A DNA stretch of 64,000 bases from Marifrigoribacter sp047730175 (lineage in GTDB: Bacteria; Bacteroidota; Bacteroidia; Flavobacteriales; Flavobacteriaceae): NCBI RefSeq assembly GCF_047730175.1, contig NZ_CP159833.1, forward strand, positions 496,001 to 560,000, given 5' to 3'. The translations under genes were made by a program, and so were the position numbers. The notes below the pieces were generated by a model. It saw only the letters and a program-made list of their open reading frames with translations, searched no databases and was not told the origin of the DNA. Positions 49,974-60,513 of this stretch are shown in pieces (position 1 is the stretch's first letter; every line of letters starts with the position of its first letter).

Positions 49974-51599
49974 TTATTTTTCACTAACCTTAACTCCATT
50001 AATATAGGTTGCTTCTACTTTCACATTTGGTAATACTCTCATCGCTGTAGTCATTAAATCACTATTTAATATTACAAAATCCGCATATTTTCCTACCTCA
50101 ATACTTCCTTTTTCATGTTCCTCAAAATTAGCATAGGCTGCCCAAATTGTCATGCCTCGTAACGCTTCTTCTCTTGTTAAAGCTTCGTCCATATTAAAAC
50201 CGCCTTCAGGATAATTATTAAGGTCTTTACGTGCAACAGCTGCATAAAAAGTTAGCATCGGATTTACTTTTTCAATAGGAAAATCAGTTCCTAAAGCAAT
50301 TAAACCTGCTCTATCCAACAACGTTTTATAGGCATAAGCACCTTTTATTCGTTCTGAACCTACCCTATCCTCAGCCCAATACATATCACTTGTAGCATGT
50401 GTAGGTTGCACCGAAGGAATCATATTTTTTGAAAACATGAAATTATCCTTAGGAGTCACTATTTGTGCATGTTCAATACGCCAACGCCCATTTTCATTTT
50501 CAAGATTAACTTTAGCGTAAGCATTTAGTACAGATACTACGGCTGAATCTCCAATAGCATGTGTGTTCATTTGGTATCCAGCTTCCGCAATACGACTCGC
50601 TAAACTTTCCAACTCTTCCATAGGAGTAATCATAGCTCCATAATGTCCTTCTCGATCTGAATAAGGCTCTTTCATAGCAGCTCCTCTAGATCCTAAAGCA
50701 CCATCTGCATACACTTTTACAGACCGCACATTCAATCGTTCTGTCTTAATCTTTCCTTTTTTTAAATAATAATCAAGGTTTTCTTTATAATTACTAATCA
50801 TAGCATAGACTCTTAGTGACATTTCACCAGCTTTCTGTAAGCTATCAATGAGCTCTATCGTTTCTCTAGGTAAACCTGCATCACTTACGGTAGTTAACCC
50901 TAAGTCTAGACAAATTCTTTCAGCCTCTTTTAAAGCTCTTACTTTTTCTTTAATGGTTAAATCTGGTGTTACTGCACCTATTAATCCCATTGCATTATCT
51001 ATTAAAATTCCAGTCAATTTTCCATCTTTAAGGATTATTTCACCGCCTAAAACTTTTGTTTCCGAAGTAATTCTAGCCATTTTTAATGCAATTGTATTTG
51101 CTAATATTGCATGTCCGTCTACACGACGAATAACTACAGGAGTTGTTGGAAATAATTCATCTAAACGCTCATTAGAAGGAAATTCTTTTACCTCCCAATC
51201 GTTTTGATCCCAACCTCTACCTAATATAAAGTCTACATTTTTTTCTTTCTGAAAAGCAACAATACGTTCTAATACCTCATCAAAGCTCTTGGTTCCAAAT
51301 AAATCGACTCTCTGAAGAAACTTCCCTAAATTATAAAGATGTGCATGTGCATCGATTAAACCAGGCACGATGGTTTTACCTTTTACATCTAGGATTTCAG
51401 TAATAACATATTTTTTTTCTAAATCTGATGTATTTCCTACTTCTAAAATTTTGCCATCCTTAATAACAAATGCAGAAACGACATCAAAACTTTCATTTAC
51501 AGTATACACACTTGCATTTTTAACTAGTAAATCTGCTGTTTCTTTTGTCTCGCATGAAATAAAGCTAATGAGTACAACTAAAAGAAAATATTTTTTCAT
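49974..51599 (-). CDS. YtcJ-like amidohydrolase lipoprotein
   Basis: 541 residues with lipobox (ISFISCET). Metal-dependent amidohydrolase of the YtcJ/LAF subgroup: N-terminal ADLLVKNASVYTVNESFD beta domain, VPGLIDAHAHLYNLG zinc ligands, VRRVDGHAILAN-type motif, HAIGDSAVVSVLNAYA, RIEHAQIV, and LGTDFPIEKVNPMLTFYAAV with the catalytic Asp. Probably hydrolyses N-acyl or cyclic amide substrates in the periplasm. It is the lead of no visible operon; the barrel gene lies ~100 bp upstream on the same strand. Confidence 0.93.
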   Translation of the reverse strand: MKKYFLLVVLISFISCETKETADLLVKNASVYTVNESFDVVSAFVIKDGKILEVGNTSDLEKKYVITEILDVKGKTIVPGLIDAHAHLYNLGKFLQRVDLFGTKSFDEVLERIVAFQKEKNVDFILGRGWDQNDWEVKEFPSNERLDELFPTTPVVIRRVDGHAILANTIALKMARITSETKVLGGEIILKDGKLTGILIDNAMGLIGAVTPDLTIKEKVRALKEAERICLDLGLTTVSDAGLPRETIELIDSLQKAGEMSLRVYAMISNYKENLDYYLKKGKIKTERLNVRSVKVYADGALGSRGAAMKEPYSDREGHYGAMITPMEELESLASRIAEAGYQMNTHAIGDSAVVSVLNAYAKVNLENENGRWRIEHAQIVTPKDNFMFSKNMIPSVQPTHATSDMYWAEDRVGSERIKGAYAYKTLLDRAGLIALGTDFPIEKVNPMLTFYAAVARKDLNNYPEGGFNMDEALTREEALRGMTIWAAYANFEEHEKGSIEVGKYADFVILNSDLMTTAMRVLPNVKVEATYINGVKVSEK

Positions 51600-51698
51600 C
51601 TTAAGGTAGTTTGGTTAGAATAGAGTAAAAATAAAGAAAGCATCGCGAATAATTAAGATGCTTTCCAAAAATAATAATTTGAGACAAAAATTACTGTA

Positions 51699-53426
51699 TT
51701 ACCAATCAAATTTATAGGTCGCTCCAAGCAAACCTTGAATACCTAACACTGGATAATTAGCCCATTTATTATAATTATCACTTAATAAATTGCTGCCTTT
51801 CACAAAAAAGGATAAACGTTCACTAAAGCGATATCCCGCATGAATGTTAGCATCTATATAACCGTCGAGTGTTAATGATTCTAAAGTAAAACCATTTAAA
51901 TATTGATCTTTTCGTTCTCCTACATAAAACAAGGAAGCCCCTCCATAAATTTTTTCTGTAATATTAAAATTAGAAAAAACAGAAACCTCTAATTCAGGTA
52001 AATTCCATGCTTCGGGTTGATCTGTAGTATCATAACTTGAAAAAGTTGCATTTGCTCCCAATGAAAAAGAGTCATTTACTTCAACTTTTAATTCACCAAA
52101 AACAGATAAGGTGGTAATATCATCATAATTTACTTCAAAAGAATTTCCTTGCTCATACCCTTCTAAACCTGTATTAAATCCATTAAAAGAATTCAATTTA
52201 AACAAGGCTTTATTTTCTTCTTTGCCATAAGAAGCTCTCACATTATATCCAACAGCATTAGACAACTTCCCTTTTAAACCCCCAAAAGCTTTATACAATT
52301 CGCTTGTTGGCGCAATGTGTTGTGTTGGCGAAACATAAGGGTTTTTCTGAATAAAGCTATAATAAGTATTTTGATGTATTCCACCATCTAAACCTCCATA
52401 AGCTATTAAAAGTTCGTCCACCAATCGATAGGAAGCATTTACACGAGGATGGATTGAAAATTCTGTTTCACTGTTTTCTGAATCCATTGAAAGATATGCC
52501 GCTACTCCTAAAGAAAGCGTAAGATCATCATTTACATACACCAATGAAGGCAACACTCCTAGATTTAAAAAACTATATTTTATGTCGGATGTATTTAAAT
52601 AATTACGTTCAAAACTCCCACTTAAATAGTCAATATCAGCAGCTACTTTTAAGGTGATTTCTTTCAATGGAAATATGAATTCTGGTTGTGCTGTAAAATT
52701 GATTTCAGAAGAAGAAAAAGAATCCCCTAAATAACGAAGATTTACAGTCGCTCTTTCAAAAAATGAATTTTCAACACTTACACTTCCACCAACATATCCA
52801 CTAAAATAGGTCTGTTTTGTATCTAAAGCGTCTAATGTTTCATTGGTTTCTAATTCAGAAAATTCATTTAAACCATACCAATTATAAAGTTGATGTTCGA
52901 TTCCTGTATTAAAAAGATAACTAATATCTTTTTGTCTACTTGAATAGGTAGCATCAAGTTTAGTGTCGTAAAATTTATCATCCACTCTTAGCCCTTTGAT
53001 GCCTCCTTGGGAGGAATGATGCTTAAAGAAAATTCCGAAGTTATCGGTTCTACTTATCTGAAAATTACTATATAATTCGGCTAAAATACTGGTGTAATTA
53101 CCAAAACCTACACTTGCATAATTATCATATAATTTAATAGATTTTGTTTTTTCAATTTTAGTCGCACTTCCTTTTGAAGGTGTAAACGTTGAAGCAACTG
53201 GCACAGAAAATATTGAATACTCAACTTCTTTTTTAGTGCTACTCACCGAATCGTTTAAAACAGGAGTTTCTTTAACTTTAAAAGCATCTGAAATTGTCGG
53301 AGTATATGGTCTAACGATGTTTACGACTTCAGTCCCTATTTTCCCTTCCTCTTCTTGAGCAAATCCATTGCTAGAAATACAACAAATGATACATAGCATT
53401 GGGATAATTATTCTTTTATTCAGCAT
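51699..53426 (-). CDS. Outer-membrane beta-barrel protein (plugless, TonB-receptor-like)
   Basis: 575 residues from Met at 53426, where a signal peptide begins (MLNKRIIIPMLCIICCISSNGFAQ); an upstream Met at 53468 would overlap the TPR gene. The mature protein begins IGTEVVNIVRPYTPTISDAFK, a conserved flavobacterial segment, then becomes a barrel with strands such as FNISRTDNFGIFFKHHS and ends GLLGATYKFDW with terminal aromatic Trp. It resembles the barrel part of TonB receptors but no plug is present. It is paired with a large TPR protein 25 bp upstream, probably one complex. Confidence 0.75.
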   Translation of the reverse strand: MLNKRIIIPMLCIICCISSNGFAQEEEGKIGTEVVNIVRPYTPTISDAFKVKETPVLNDSVSSTKKEVEYSIFSVPVASTFTPSKGSATKIEKTKSIKLYDNYASVGFGNYTSILAELYSNFQISRTDNFGIFFKHHSSQGGIKGLRVDDKFYDTKLDATYSSRQKDISYLFNTGIEHQLYNWYGLNEFSELETNETLDALDTKQTYFSGYVGGSVSVENSFFERATVNLRYLGDSFSSSEINFTAQPEFIFPLKEITLKVAADIDYLSGSFERNYLNTSDIKYSFLNLGVLPSLVYVNDDLTLSLGVAAYLSMDSENSETEFSIHPRVNASYRLVDELLIAYGGLDGGIHQNTYYSFIQKNPYVSPTQHIAPTSELYKAFGGLKGKLSNAVGYNVRASYGKEENKALFKLNSFNGFNTGLEGYEQGNSFEVNYDDITTLSVFGELKVEVNDSFSLGANATFSSYDTTDQPEAWNLPELEVSVFSNFNITEKIYGGASLFYVGERKDQYLNGFTLESLTLDGYIDANIHAGYRFSERLSFFVKGSNLLSDNYNKWANYPVLGIQGLLGATYKFDW

Positions 53427-53451
53427 ATAAAATTGTGTTCTTTTGTAGGTG

Positions 53452-56400
53452 TTAATTTTCATCTTCAATTTCTATTGATGAATTTGTTTTAGCTTCTGCT
53501 TTTTTAATGATTGCTAGTTTTTCTTTCGCTTCTTCTGTCACCTCTGGATATTCTGAAAAATTACTAATTACATTTTCCAAAATATAGGTTGCTTGAAAAG
53601 CATCTTCTAGTTGGTAGAAATTATCTGCCATTAATACCAAGCCTTTAGCGCCATATAATTTATATCCAGAAAAATCTCTAGCCAAAACTTGAATTACTTC
53701 ATTTGAACCAGCAAAGTCTTCCCCTTTATTTTTAAAATAAGCATTATAATATTTGGCTTCAGCAGCTAAGATTCCGGCGGCAATTTTAGAAACTTCCTCA
53801 TAAGCAGATTTCGCTTTTTCTTCATTACCTGTTTTCATTGCTGAGCGTGCAATGATGAGTTGTGCTTCACTTTTAATAGCGCTATCTATTTTTTCTAATA
53901 GCAATACTTTATCAGCATATACTTCTGCTTCATAGTAATTTTTAAGCTCATAATTTGCCTTCATACTATTGATTCGAGCAAAGGTGACATTTTGAGGGAA
54001 ATCTGCTTCAGTTTCAAGCCTTGACAGATATTCTATTGCATTTTGAGGTTCTTTTTCATTTAAATATAATTGTGAAATACGTACCAATGCTTGTTCTGTA
54101 AATTCATTTCTGTCTATATCAGCTACATAACTATAATGACTAATTGCTTTCTCCTTTTTATCTTCCGAATAATACATTTGTGCTAAATAAAAGTGCGCAT
54201 GTAAAGCATGTTTCCCTTTTGGAAACTGATTAATATATTCTTCAAACCTTGTAATCGCTTGTGGTGTTTTATGTTCTAAATAAGGTTGTTCTGCTGCTTG
54301 AAAAGTAGCATCGTCTAATTCGGAATCTACTACCTCAACAAAATCTAAAGTACGTACCCAATTACCATATTCATTTACTTTTCCTTGGTCGATATAAATA
54401 AGTTTAGCAGAAGCAACTGCTTGTAATGCTTCAGGTGTGGACGGAAAATCATTTGCAACTTTTTTAAATAAAGTTAAAGCTTCATTACTTTTTCCAGTAT
54501 TATCTAAGATAAGTGCTTTCTTTAATAAAGCCTTAGAAACATAACTAGAACCAGGCAGTTCTTGCACTAATTGATTGTAAGCTTCAATGGCATTGTTATT
54601 ATTGTTTTGTGAAACAAAGGTGTTTCCTAATTCGTATAAAGCATCATCTCTATACATCGATTTGGGAAATGTATTAGAGAAGTTGGCAAGCTCTTCAATT
54701 TTCTTTTCAGTACGATCTACAAAACCATAGCTAATCGCTTTCTGAAACGTAGCATAATCAAGATCTAGTGAGCCTAACTCAATTGCTTTGTTGTAACTAT
54801 CCATTGCTGGCCAATATTTACTTGAAACAAAATAACTATCTCCTAAACGTAAATAAGCATCTTTTTTAGCCGCATTATTTGAGGTGTTAGATGCAACAAA
54901 AAATGTAAATCGATCAATGGCTTCCGTATAATTTTTTAGCTTAAACTCATTATATGCTAGGTTATAACTGCTATTGCTAAACTCGGGTGTTTCTGTTGCC
55001 TTTGGAAATTGCAGAAATTGTTTATAGCCTATTAGGGATTCTGTGAAATTTGAAAGTTGATAATCACTTTCTGCTTTCCAATAGGTAGCACGTGCTTTAA
55101 AAATAGCATCGTGCGGTTCTTTTAAGGATTTTTCAAAATAGATAATAGCTTCGTTATAATCTCCTTCTATATAAATCTCTATACCTCTAAAAAAAGCAAC
55201 TTTTTGATAGGCTAATTTATTATGAAATGATTTGTTATTCTCTAATAACTCAACGGCAGCTTTGTAATTTTTTGAAGTGACATAAGAGTCGATCAATAAA
55301 TCTTTTAGGCTTTCATTATTTTCATTTTTCTGGTATTGAGTAATGAAAGACATAAGAACTTCAGGAACACTTTGGTAGCTATTCCCTATTTCATAACTTA
55401 ATTTAGCATAATTAAACCAAGCATCTTCCTGAATTTCTAGGCTATAATCCATTTCAGAAGCATTTTTAAAAGCGTTTAATGCTTGTTGTTTTTTATCAAC
55501 TTTTAGGTAAGATTCTGCTAAGTGATAATATGCATTTTGGGCGACTCCATTATCACCCCCTATGATTTTATTAAATTCATGAATGGCATTTTCATAATCA
55601 TTTTGTTTATAATGAGCATAACCCAATTGATAATAATCGGTATTATTCCATCTTCCTTTTTTTCCTTTATACTGAACTAAATAAGGTATAGCATCTTCAT
55701 ACTTTTGTAGATTAAAATAACTTTCACCAATTATTTTTGAAAGCTCACTTTTTTCTTTAGGAGGGGATTGTTCAAATTGTTCTTTCCCTAGGTCGATAGC
55801 TTTCTGAAACTTCCCCAATTTAAAGTTCATATCAGCTTGATAATAAGAAAGATCTTTTGAGTATCGTTCTTCTTCTTTTACCTCTTCAAATAACTCGGTA
55901 GCTTCTTCGTAGTCATCGCCTTCATAGGCTATAAAACCTAAATAATATTTAGCTTGTGCCCCATAGGTGTTTGAGTTACTGACTTTATTAAAATATTTTT
56001 TAGCTTCATTATGCCGTTTATTTTTAAAAAATGCATAGCCATTATTGAATTGAAACTTTTCTAACACTCCTCTAGATAGGCTTGTTTCATCTACTTTATC
56101 AAACCATTTTCTGGCATGCGAATACTTTCCATTTTCAAAATAAAAAGTAGCAACATTTATAAATGCACTATTGCGTTTTATACTCGTGGGATAATTTTCA
56201 ACAAATTGTTCCATTAATTGATCTGCATCTTGTTGGTTTAATCGTACCGCACAATTAGCGATATAATAAGCACAATCACTTTTTACAGTTTCGTCTACTT
56301 CGTGTTCTTTTATAGCTGTAAATAGTGCTTGAGCAGCTAAAAATTGATTGTTCTCATATAAACTTATAGCTTGATTAAATTGCACCAAGTCGTTTGTGAA

Positions 56401-56475
56401 TACTGCTGTTTGTTGGGAATAAGAACTAAAATAAAATACAATAAAAAGAAGTACTGTTAAGAGGTTTCTAAGCAT
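53452..56475 (-). CDS. Large TPR-repeat protein, exported
   Basis: 1007 residues from Met at 56475 (MLRNLLTVLLFIVFYFSSYSQQ), the start of a signal peptide; the open frame upstream of it lacks features and overlaps the neighbouring promoter. About 20 TPR units run through the protein (for example ATFYFENGKYSHARKWFDKV, YHLAESYLKVDKKQQALNAFKNA, YELGNTFVSQNNNNNAIEAYNQL). It is a periplasmic scaffold in the manner of BamD/YbgF-like TPRs. The conserved pairing with the barrel gene suggests an envelope assembly or transport complex. Confidence 0.88.
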   Translation of the reverse strand: MLRNLLTVLLFIVFYFSSYSQQTAVFTNDLVQFNQAISLYENNQFLAAQALFTAIKEHEVDETVKSDCAYYIANCAVRLNQQDADQLMEQFVENYPTSIKRNSAFINVATFYFENGKYSHARKWFDKVDETSLSRGVLEKFQFNNGYAFFKNKRHNEAKKYFNKVSNSNTYGAQAKYYLGFIAYEGDDYEEATELFEEVKEEERYSKDLSYYQADMNFKLGKFQKAIDLGKEQFEQSPPKEKSELSKIIGESYFNLQKYEDAIPYLVQYKGKKGRWNNTDYYQLGYAHYKQNDYENAIHEFNKIIGGDNGVAQNAYYHLAESYLKVDKKQQALNAFKNASEMDYSLEIQEDAWFNYAKLSYEIGNSYQSVPEVLMSFITQYQKNENNESLKDLLIDSYVTSKNYKAAVELLENNKSFHNKLAYQKVAFFRGIEIYIEGDYNEAIIYFEKSLKEPHDAIFKARATYWKAESDYQLSNFTESLIGYKQFLQFPKATETPEFSNSSYNLAYNEFKLKNYTEAIDRFTFFVASNTSNNAAKKDAYLRLGDSYFVSSKYWPAMDSYNKAIELGSLDLDYATFQKAISYGFVDRTEKKIEELANFSNTFPKSMYRDDALYELGNTFVSQNNNNNAIEAYNQLVQELPGSSYVSKALLKKALILDNTGKSNEALTLFKKVANDFPSTPEALQAVASAKLIYIDQGKVNEYGNWVRTLDFVEVVDSELDDATFQAAEQPYLEHKTPQAITRFEEYINQFPKGKHALHAHFYLAQMYYSEDKKEKAISHYSYVADIDRNEFTEQALVRISQLYLNEKEPQNAIEYLSRLETEADFPQNVTFARINSMKANYELKNYYEAEVYADKVLLLEKIDSAIKSEAQLIIARSAMKTGNEEKAKSAYEEVSKIAAGILAAEAKYYNAYFKNKGEDFAGSNEVIQVLARDFSGYKLYGAKGLVLMADNFYQLEDAFQATYILENVISNFSEYPEVTEEAKEKLAIIKKAEAKTNSSIEIEDEN

Positions 56476-56611
56476 TAATTTAGGTTTATTTGGGTCTATA
56501 AAGGGTATAACGCAACAAAAAAGAGATAAGTATGTTATTTTATACGGAATTATTCTGCTTTCAAAAAAAGTCTTATTTTTAAAGCATATTGATTCTATTA
56601 AATAAAACATT

Positions 56612-57076
56612 ATGAGGAATTTAGCTTTACTTATCATTTTATTATTTACAATTAGTCTTTCTGCACAGCGCACAAAAATTAAAAATTTATACCAAAATGA
56701 TAATAAAATTGGCATTGGAACAGATGCTCCAGATCACTTATTAACTGTAAAAGGCACCATCCATAGTCGGGAAGTTTTAGTAGATTTAGATGGAGCTTTA
56801 GCACCTGATTATGTTTTTGAGAAATACTATACCGATTCTTCTGAAATAAATCCAGATTATAACATGCTATCGCTTTCAGAAATAGAAACCTATATAAAAG
56901 AACACCATCATTTACCAGGAATCCCTTCCGCTAATAAAATTAAATCTGAAGGTCTTTTATTAAAGCAAATGAATTTATTATTACTTGAAAAAATAGAAGA
57001 GTTAACTCTTTTTACGATCGAGCAACAAAAAGAATTAGATCTATTAAAAGAAAAGCTAACAGTTAAAGAAGAGTAG
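56612..57076 (+). CDS. Secreted tail-fibre-like protein with C-terminal coiled coil
   Basis: 154 residues with signal peptide (MRNLALLIILLFTISLSAQ). It contains KIGIGTDAPDHLLTVKGTIH, the 'GIGT-x-x-P-x-x-x-L-x-V-x-G' head common in flavobacterial surface proteins, and LSLSEIETYIKEHHHLPGIP, the motif that precedes an intramolecular-chaperone-like coiled coil. The end is a long helix (LLEKIEELTLFTIEQQKELD). Such proteins are believed to be trimeric surface fibres. It lies 76 bp before ftsE on the same strand. Confidence 0.8.
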   Translation: MRNLALLIILLFTISLSAQRTKIKNLYQNDNKIGIGTDAPDHLLTVKGTIHSREVLVDLDGALAPDYVFEKYYTDSSEINPDYNMLSLSEIETYIKEHHHLPGIPSANKIKSEGLLLKQMNLLLLEKIEELTLFTIEQQKELDLLKEKLTVKEE

Positions 57077-57151
57077 AAATAATTAGGTATTTTTGTAATA
57101 TCGTTTTCTTTAAAGAACATTAACAATAGTAATTCAACATTAAGCAATCGC

Positions 57152-57835
57152 ATGTCCCAACCTGTTTTATTTTTAAAAGATGCTTCCATTTTTCAAAGAG
57201 ATAACTTAATATTATCTGATGTTACAGTTTCTATAGCCAAAGGAGAGTTTGTTTATTTAATAGGAAAAACGGGTACAGGAAAAAGTAGTTTTATGAAAAC
57301 CTTATACGGCGATTTACCTTTAACAAAAGGAGAAGGAGCTATTGTTGGCTATGATTTACCCGATTTAAAGGAAAAAGACATTCCTTTTTTACGAAGAAAA
57401 TTAGGTGTTGTTTTTCAAGATTTTAAGCTGTTAAATGATCGAACTGTTAAAGACAATTTATTATTTGTTTTAACGGCTACCGGCTGGACCAACAAAAGTG
57501 AAATGGAACAACGAATTAATGAGGTACTTGATAAGGTTGCCATGAAAACCAAGGCATTTAAATATCCTTATCAGTTGTCTGGCGGGGAACAACAAAGAAT
57601 TGCAATTGCGAGGGCATTGCTTAATAATCCAGAATTAATCCTTGCAGATGAACCCACTGGTAATTTAGATCCTCAAACAAGTGTTGAAGTAATGGAAGTA
57701 TTACAAGACATTAATAAAAATGGCAATACAATTTTAATGGCAACCCATGATTATGCATTGCTTTTAAAATACCCTTCTAAAACTTTAAAGTGTGATGATG
57801 GTCAAGTTTTTGAAGTCGTTCAAAAAACAGTTTAA
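57152..57835 (+). CDS. ftsE: Cell-division ABC ATPase FtsE
   Basis: 227 residues. Complete ABC ATPase: Walker A GKTGTGKSS, Q-loop VVFQDFKLL, signature LSGGEQQRIAIARA, Walker B LILADEPTGNLD, switch His in MATHDYALL. The LLNDRTVKDNLLFVL region fits FtsE, which with FtsX couples to peptidoglycan hydrolases during division. No ftsX is seen next to it; Bacteroidota often keep these apart. It overlaps the end of the convergent subtilase gene by 4 bp. Confidence 0.9.
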   Translation: MSQPVLFLKDASIFQRDNLILSDVTVSIAKGEFVYLIGKTGTGKSSFMKTLYGDLPLTKGEGAIVGYDLPDLKEKDIPFLRRKLGVVFQDFKLLNDRTVKDNLLFVLTATGWTNKSEMEQRINEVLDKVAMKTKAFKYPYQLSGGEQQRIAIARALLNNPELILADEPTGNLDPQTSVEVMEVLQDINKNGNTILMATHDYALLLKYPSKTLKCDDGQVFEVVQKTV

Positions 57836-59490
57836 TTGGTTGGCTTGTAATATTTATTATTTGGGAATCCTTCTCTTAATTTCAGTTCACATTTTTTCTC
57901 TAAATCAGCATCTATTTTTAAAGATATTCTTCCATTAAAATTTGGACTTAACACCGTATTCTTGCCAATAACGATTTTATTTTTTGCAGTTATATTTAAT
58001 ATGGCATCTTCTCTAAATTTTTGATTTCTTATCACTGTTTCTTTTGAAAAAGAAGTAATTGGAAATAACCACCGATAGAAATCCTGATTTTCTATATAGG
58101 TTGTTTCATCTTCAGTCATTAATTTATATACCATTTCAACAGCATCTCCTGTATGCATCATTCCTGATCCATATAGTCCTGCCCAAGGTTTATTGGCTTT
58201 TATATGATCTATGTTAATTGAAGTCATTTTTAATATTGCATCCACTTCATCAAAAGTTAAGCAAGGCTGCAGAGAAACCATTAAGCCTACTGTTCCCGTT
58301 ACTAAAGGTGCAATTCCAGAGGTATGTCCATAAAGGCTATATTCTATCTTATTTTCCAATAAATATTTATTATACAAAAGTAACCCTACCCCAGGCCCAA
58401 GTATATCCACCTCTGTATTTAAGGTTTTGATACTTACAGGATAAATATATGGGGCTTTAAGCGTATCATTATCTTTAAAACCCATAGTTCTCCCTAAAAA
58501 GCCTTTAATGTTAGCGGCATAATATTTTCCATTTTTTTCTTGTTTTTTTATATTATCAAAAACAGATTCGTAACGATGCATTACTGTGGCTACAGATATT
58601 ACTTTATCATAAGATGCTGGATAGTATCTAACTTTACCTTTAGCTTTTGCCCATGGTTTGTTATGTGCAATTGCAACTACAATAGTACCATTTTCAACCA
58701 TTTCATAAATGGCATCTTGGGCAGTTTGAGAATAGCTTGTTGAACCCCAACTACAATTAATTACTTTAGCACCCGCATTTGAAAGCTCAACAAGAGTTTG
58801 TAAGCTTCTTGTGAATCTAAAAGAGGTTCCATAAATATTACAATCGTAACAAACCCCTGTAAAACCATAACCATTATCTCCTTGCCCTGCAGCTGAGGCT
58901 GCAACAGCGTCTCCATGTCCACTGATTTTAGCAGATTCTCTATAAATTGTTGTTTTCCCCTTAAACTCAATATTGTTAGCATCTATACCGGCATCTGAGA
59001 TTCCAATGATTGTATTTGGATCTCCTGTTGTATAATACCATGCTTTAGGTACACCCATAATATCATAATAATCTAAATAAACCTGAAATCCAATATTCTC
59101 ACCTAATGTACTTGTAGTGCCATAATCGTTAGGCTCAAATATTTTTTTATCTTCTTCTTCAATAAGTTCGCCAAAATCAAAAGTTTTAGAATCTAGGTTT
59201 AATAAATCTTTTAATAGTTGATCATTATTTGCAACGACAAAAAAAGTTTTCTTTAGGGAGGTGCTTTTAACGTTTTTGAAGGTTTTCTTGAATTCAAAAA
59301 TATTGTATTGATCTAGAACTGATGTTAACTCTGAATCACTTCCTGCATATTTTAATTGATCGGAATCTTTTCTGAATTCGGGTTGAAATAAGGTATCCTT
59401 TGCACGAATAAAAAACCAAGAATACTCTTGTGAAAAACAATTTGATTGAAGTCCAAAAAGTATAAGTATCATAATTACAATTCGTTTCAT
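57832..59490 (-). CDS. S8 subtilisin-family serine protease
   Basis: 552 residues with signal peptide (MKRIVIMILILFGLQSNCFSQ). Residues about 25-120 could be a propeptide. Catalytic triad is visible: Asp in GISDAGIDANNIEF, His in SGHGDAVAASAAG and Ser in YGHTSGIAPLVTG, where the usual GTS-M-A-x-P is HTS-G-I-A-P. The oxyanion Asn lies in AKVINCSWGSTSYS (Asn of VINCSWG). The C-terminal 100 residues form a beta domain (ILNITAKNKIVIGKNTVLSPN) without a T9SS signature. Probably secreted or periplasmic. Confidence 0.92.
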   Translation of the reverse strand: MKRIVIMILILFGLQSNCFSQEYSWFFIRAKDTLFQPEFRKDSDQLKYAGSDSELTSVLDQYNIFEFKKTFKNVKSTSLKKTFFVVANNDQLLKDLLNLDSKTFDFGELIEEEDKKIFEPNDYGTTSTLGENIGFQVYLDYYDIMGVPKAWYYTTGDPNTIIGISDAGIDANNIEFKGKTTIYRESAKISGHGDAVAASAAGQGDNGYGFTGVCYDCNIYGTSFRFTRSLQTLVELSNAGAKVINCSWGSTSYSQTAQDAIYEMVENGTIVVAIAHNKPWAKAKGKVRYYPASYDKVISVATVMHRYESVFDNIKKQEKNGKYYAANIKGFLGRTMGFKDNDTLKAPYIYPVSIKTLNTEVDILGPGVGLLLYNKYLLENKIEYSLYGHTSGIAPLVTGTVGLMVSLQPCLTFDEVDAILKMTSINIDHIKANKPWAGLYGSGMMHTGDAVEMVYKLMTEDETTYIENQDFYRWLFPITSFSKETVIRNQKFREDAILNITAKNKIVIGKNTVLSPNFNGRISLKIDADLEKKCELKLREGFPNNKYYKPTN

Positions 59491-59619
59491 TTCTCAAATA
59501 TTTTCAACTAATTTATTTAAATAAACTGAAGTATCCACAAGATTAAAATAAAAATTTAGGATTCATAGGTATATTATTTATGAGAATCCTTTTTAATTGT
59601 AAATTAGCGACTCAGTATT

Positions 59620-60513
59620 ATGATCTCTATACTCATACCAACATATAATTATTCAATTGTTAACTTAGTCAACACTTTACATCAACAAGTAAGTAAAGCG
59701 GCTATTCCTTTTGAAATAATTGTAGTGGATGATTGTTCGAATGAATTAAATATTCTTGAACAAAATAAAAATATCAATTCATTAGAAAATTGTCAATTAA
59801 TTGAAAACCCTCAAAATTTAGGAAGGACAGCCAGTCGAAACCTTTTATCAAATAAAGCTATCTATAATTGGCTCTTATTTATGGATGCTGATGTCTTACC
59901 AAAATACAATGATTTTATAAGTCGTTTTAGCTTATTAGAAAATCAAGATTGCCAAGTAATTTACGGAGGAGTTTGTTATGAAGAAAAAAGACCCGAACTT
60001 GATAAAATATTACGTTGGGTGTATGGAATTAAAAGAGAAACAAAAAGTGTGAAGAATAGAATAAAACAACCCTATTTCATTATTTCTCAAAATTTATTAA
60101 TTAAAAAAGATATTTTTACAGCTTCAAACACTTCAAATTTAAATGCATACGGCCTAGATATATTATTTTCAAATAATCTTTTAAAAAACAATGTGATAGT
60201 AAAACATATTGATAATCCTGTATATCATTTTGGTTTAGAAAACAGTTTAACTTTTTTAGACAAATCATTAAAGGCTGTAAAAACTACTTATTTACTAGAA
60301 GAAAACAATCAAATAGACAAAAACCTAAGGCCTCTTCAAAAGGTATTTCATATACTTAAGAAATGGAAATTAATAGGATTCTTACGTTTTTTAACAGACC
60401 TATTTAAAAACCCTATAAAGTCTAATTTACTTTCAAAAAATCCTTCCATGTTTTTATTTGATTTATATAGACTGCGCTATTATATAAAACTAAAAAATAA
60501 TAAAAGTGTCTAG
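59620..60513 (+). CDS. GT2 family glycosyltransferase
   Basis: 297 residues. GT-A fold with ISILIPTYNYS, IIVVDDCSNE, NLGRTASRNLLS and LLFMDADVLPKYNDF (DxD). C-terminal residues look like a membrane-association patch. It starts the surface-glycan cluster and overlaps the next glycosyltransferase gene by 8 bp, indicating cotranscription. Donor and acceptor sugars cannot be predicted. Confidence 0.9.
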   Translation: MISILIPTYNYSIVNLVNTLHQQVSKAAIPFEIIVVDDCSNELNILEQNKNINSLENCQLIENPQNLGRTASRNLLSNKAIYNWLLFMDADVLPKYNDFISRFSLLENQDCQVIYGGVCYEEKRPELDKILRWVYGIKRETKSVKNRIKQPYFIISQNLLIKKDIFTASNTSNLNAYGLDILFSNNLLKNNVIVKHIDNPVYHFGLENSLTFLDKSLKAVKTTYLLEENNQIDKNLRPLQKVFHILKKWKLIGFLRFLTDLFKNPIKSNLLSKNPSMFLFDLYRLRYYIKLKNNKSV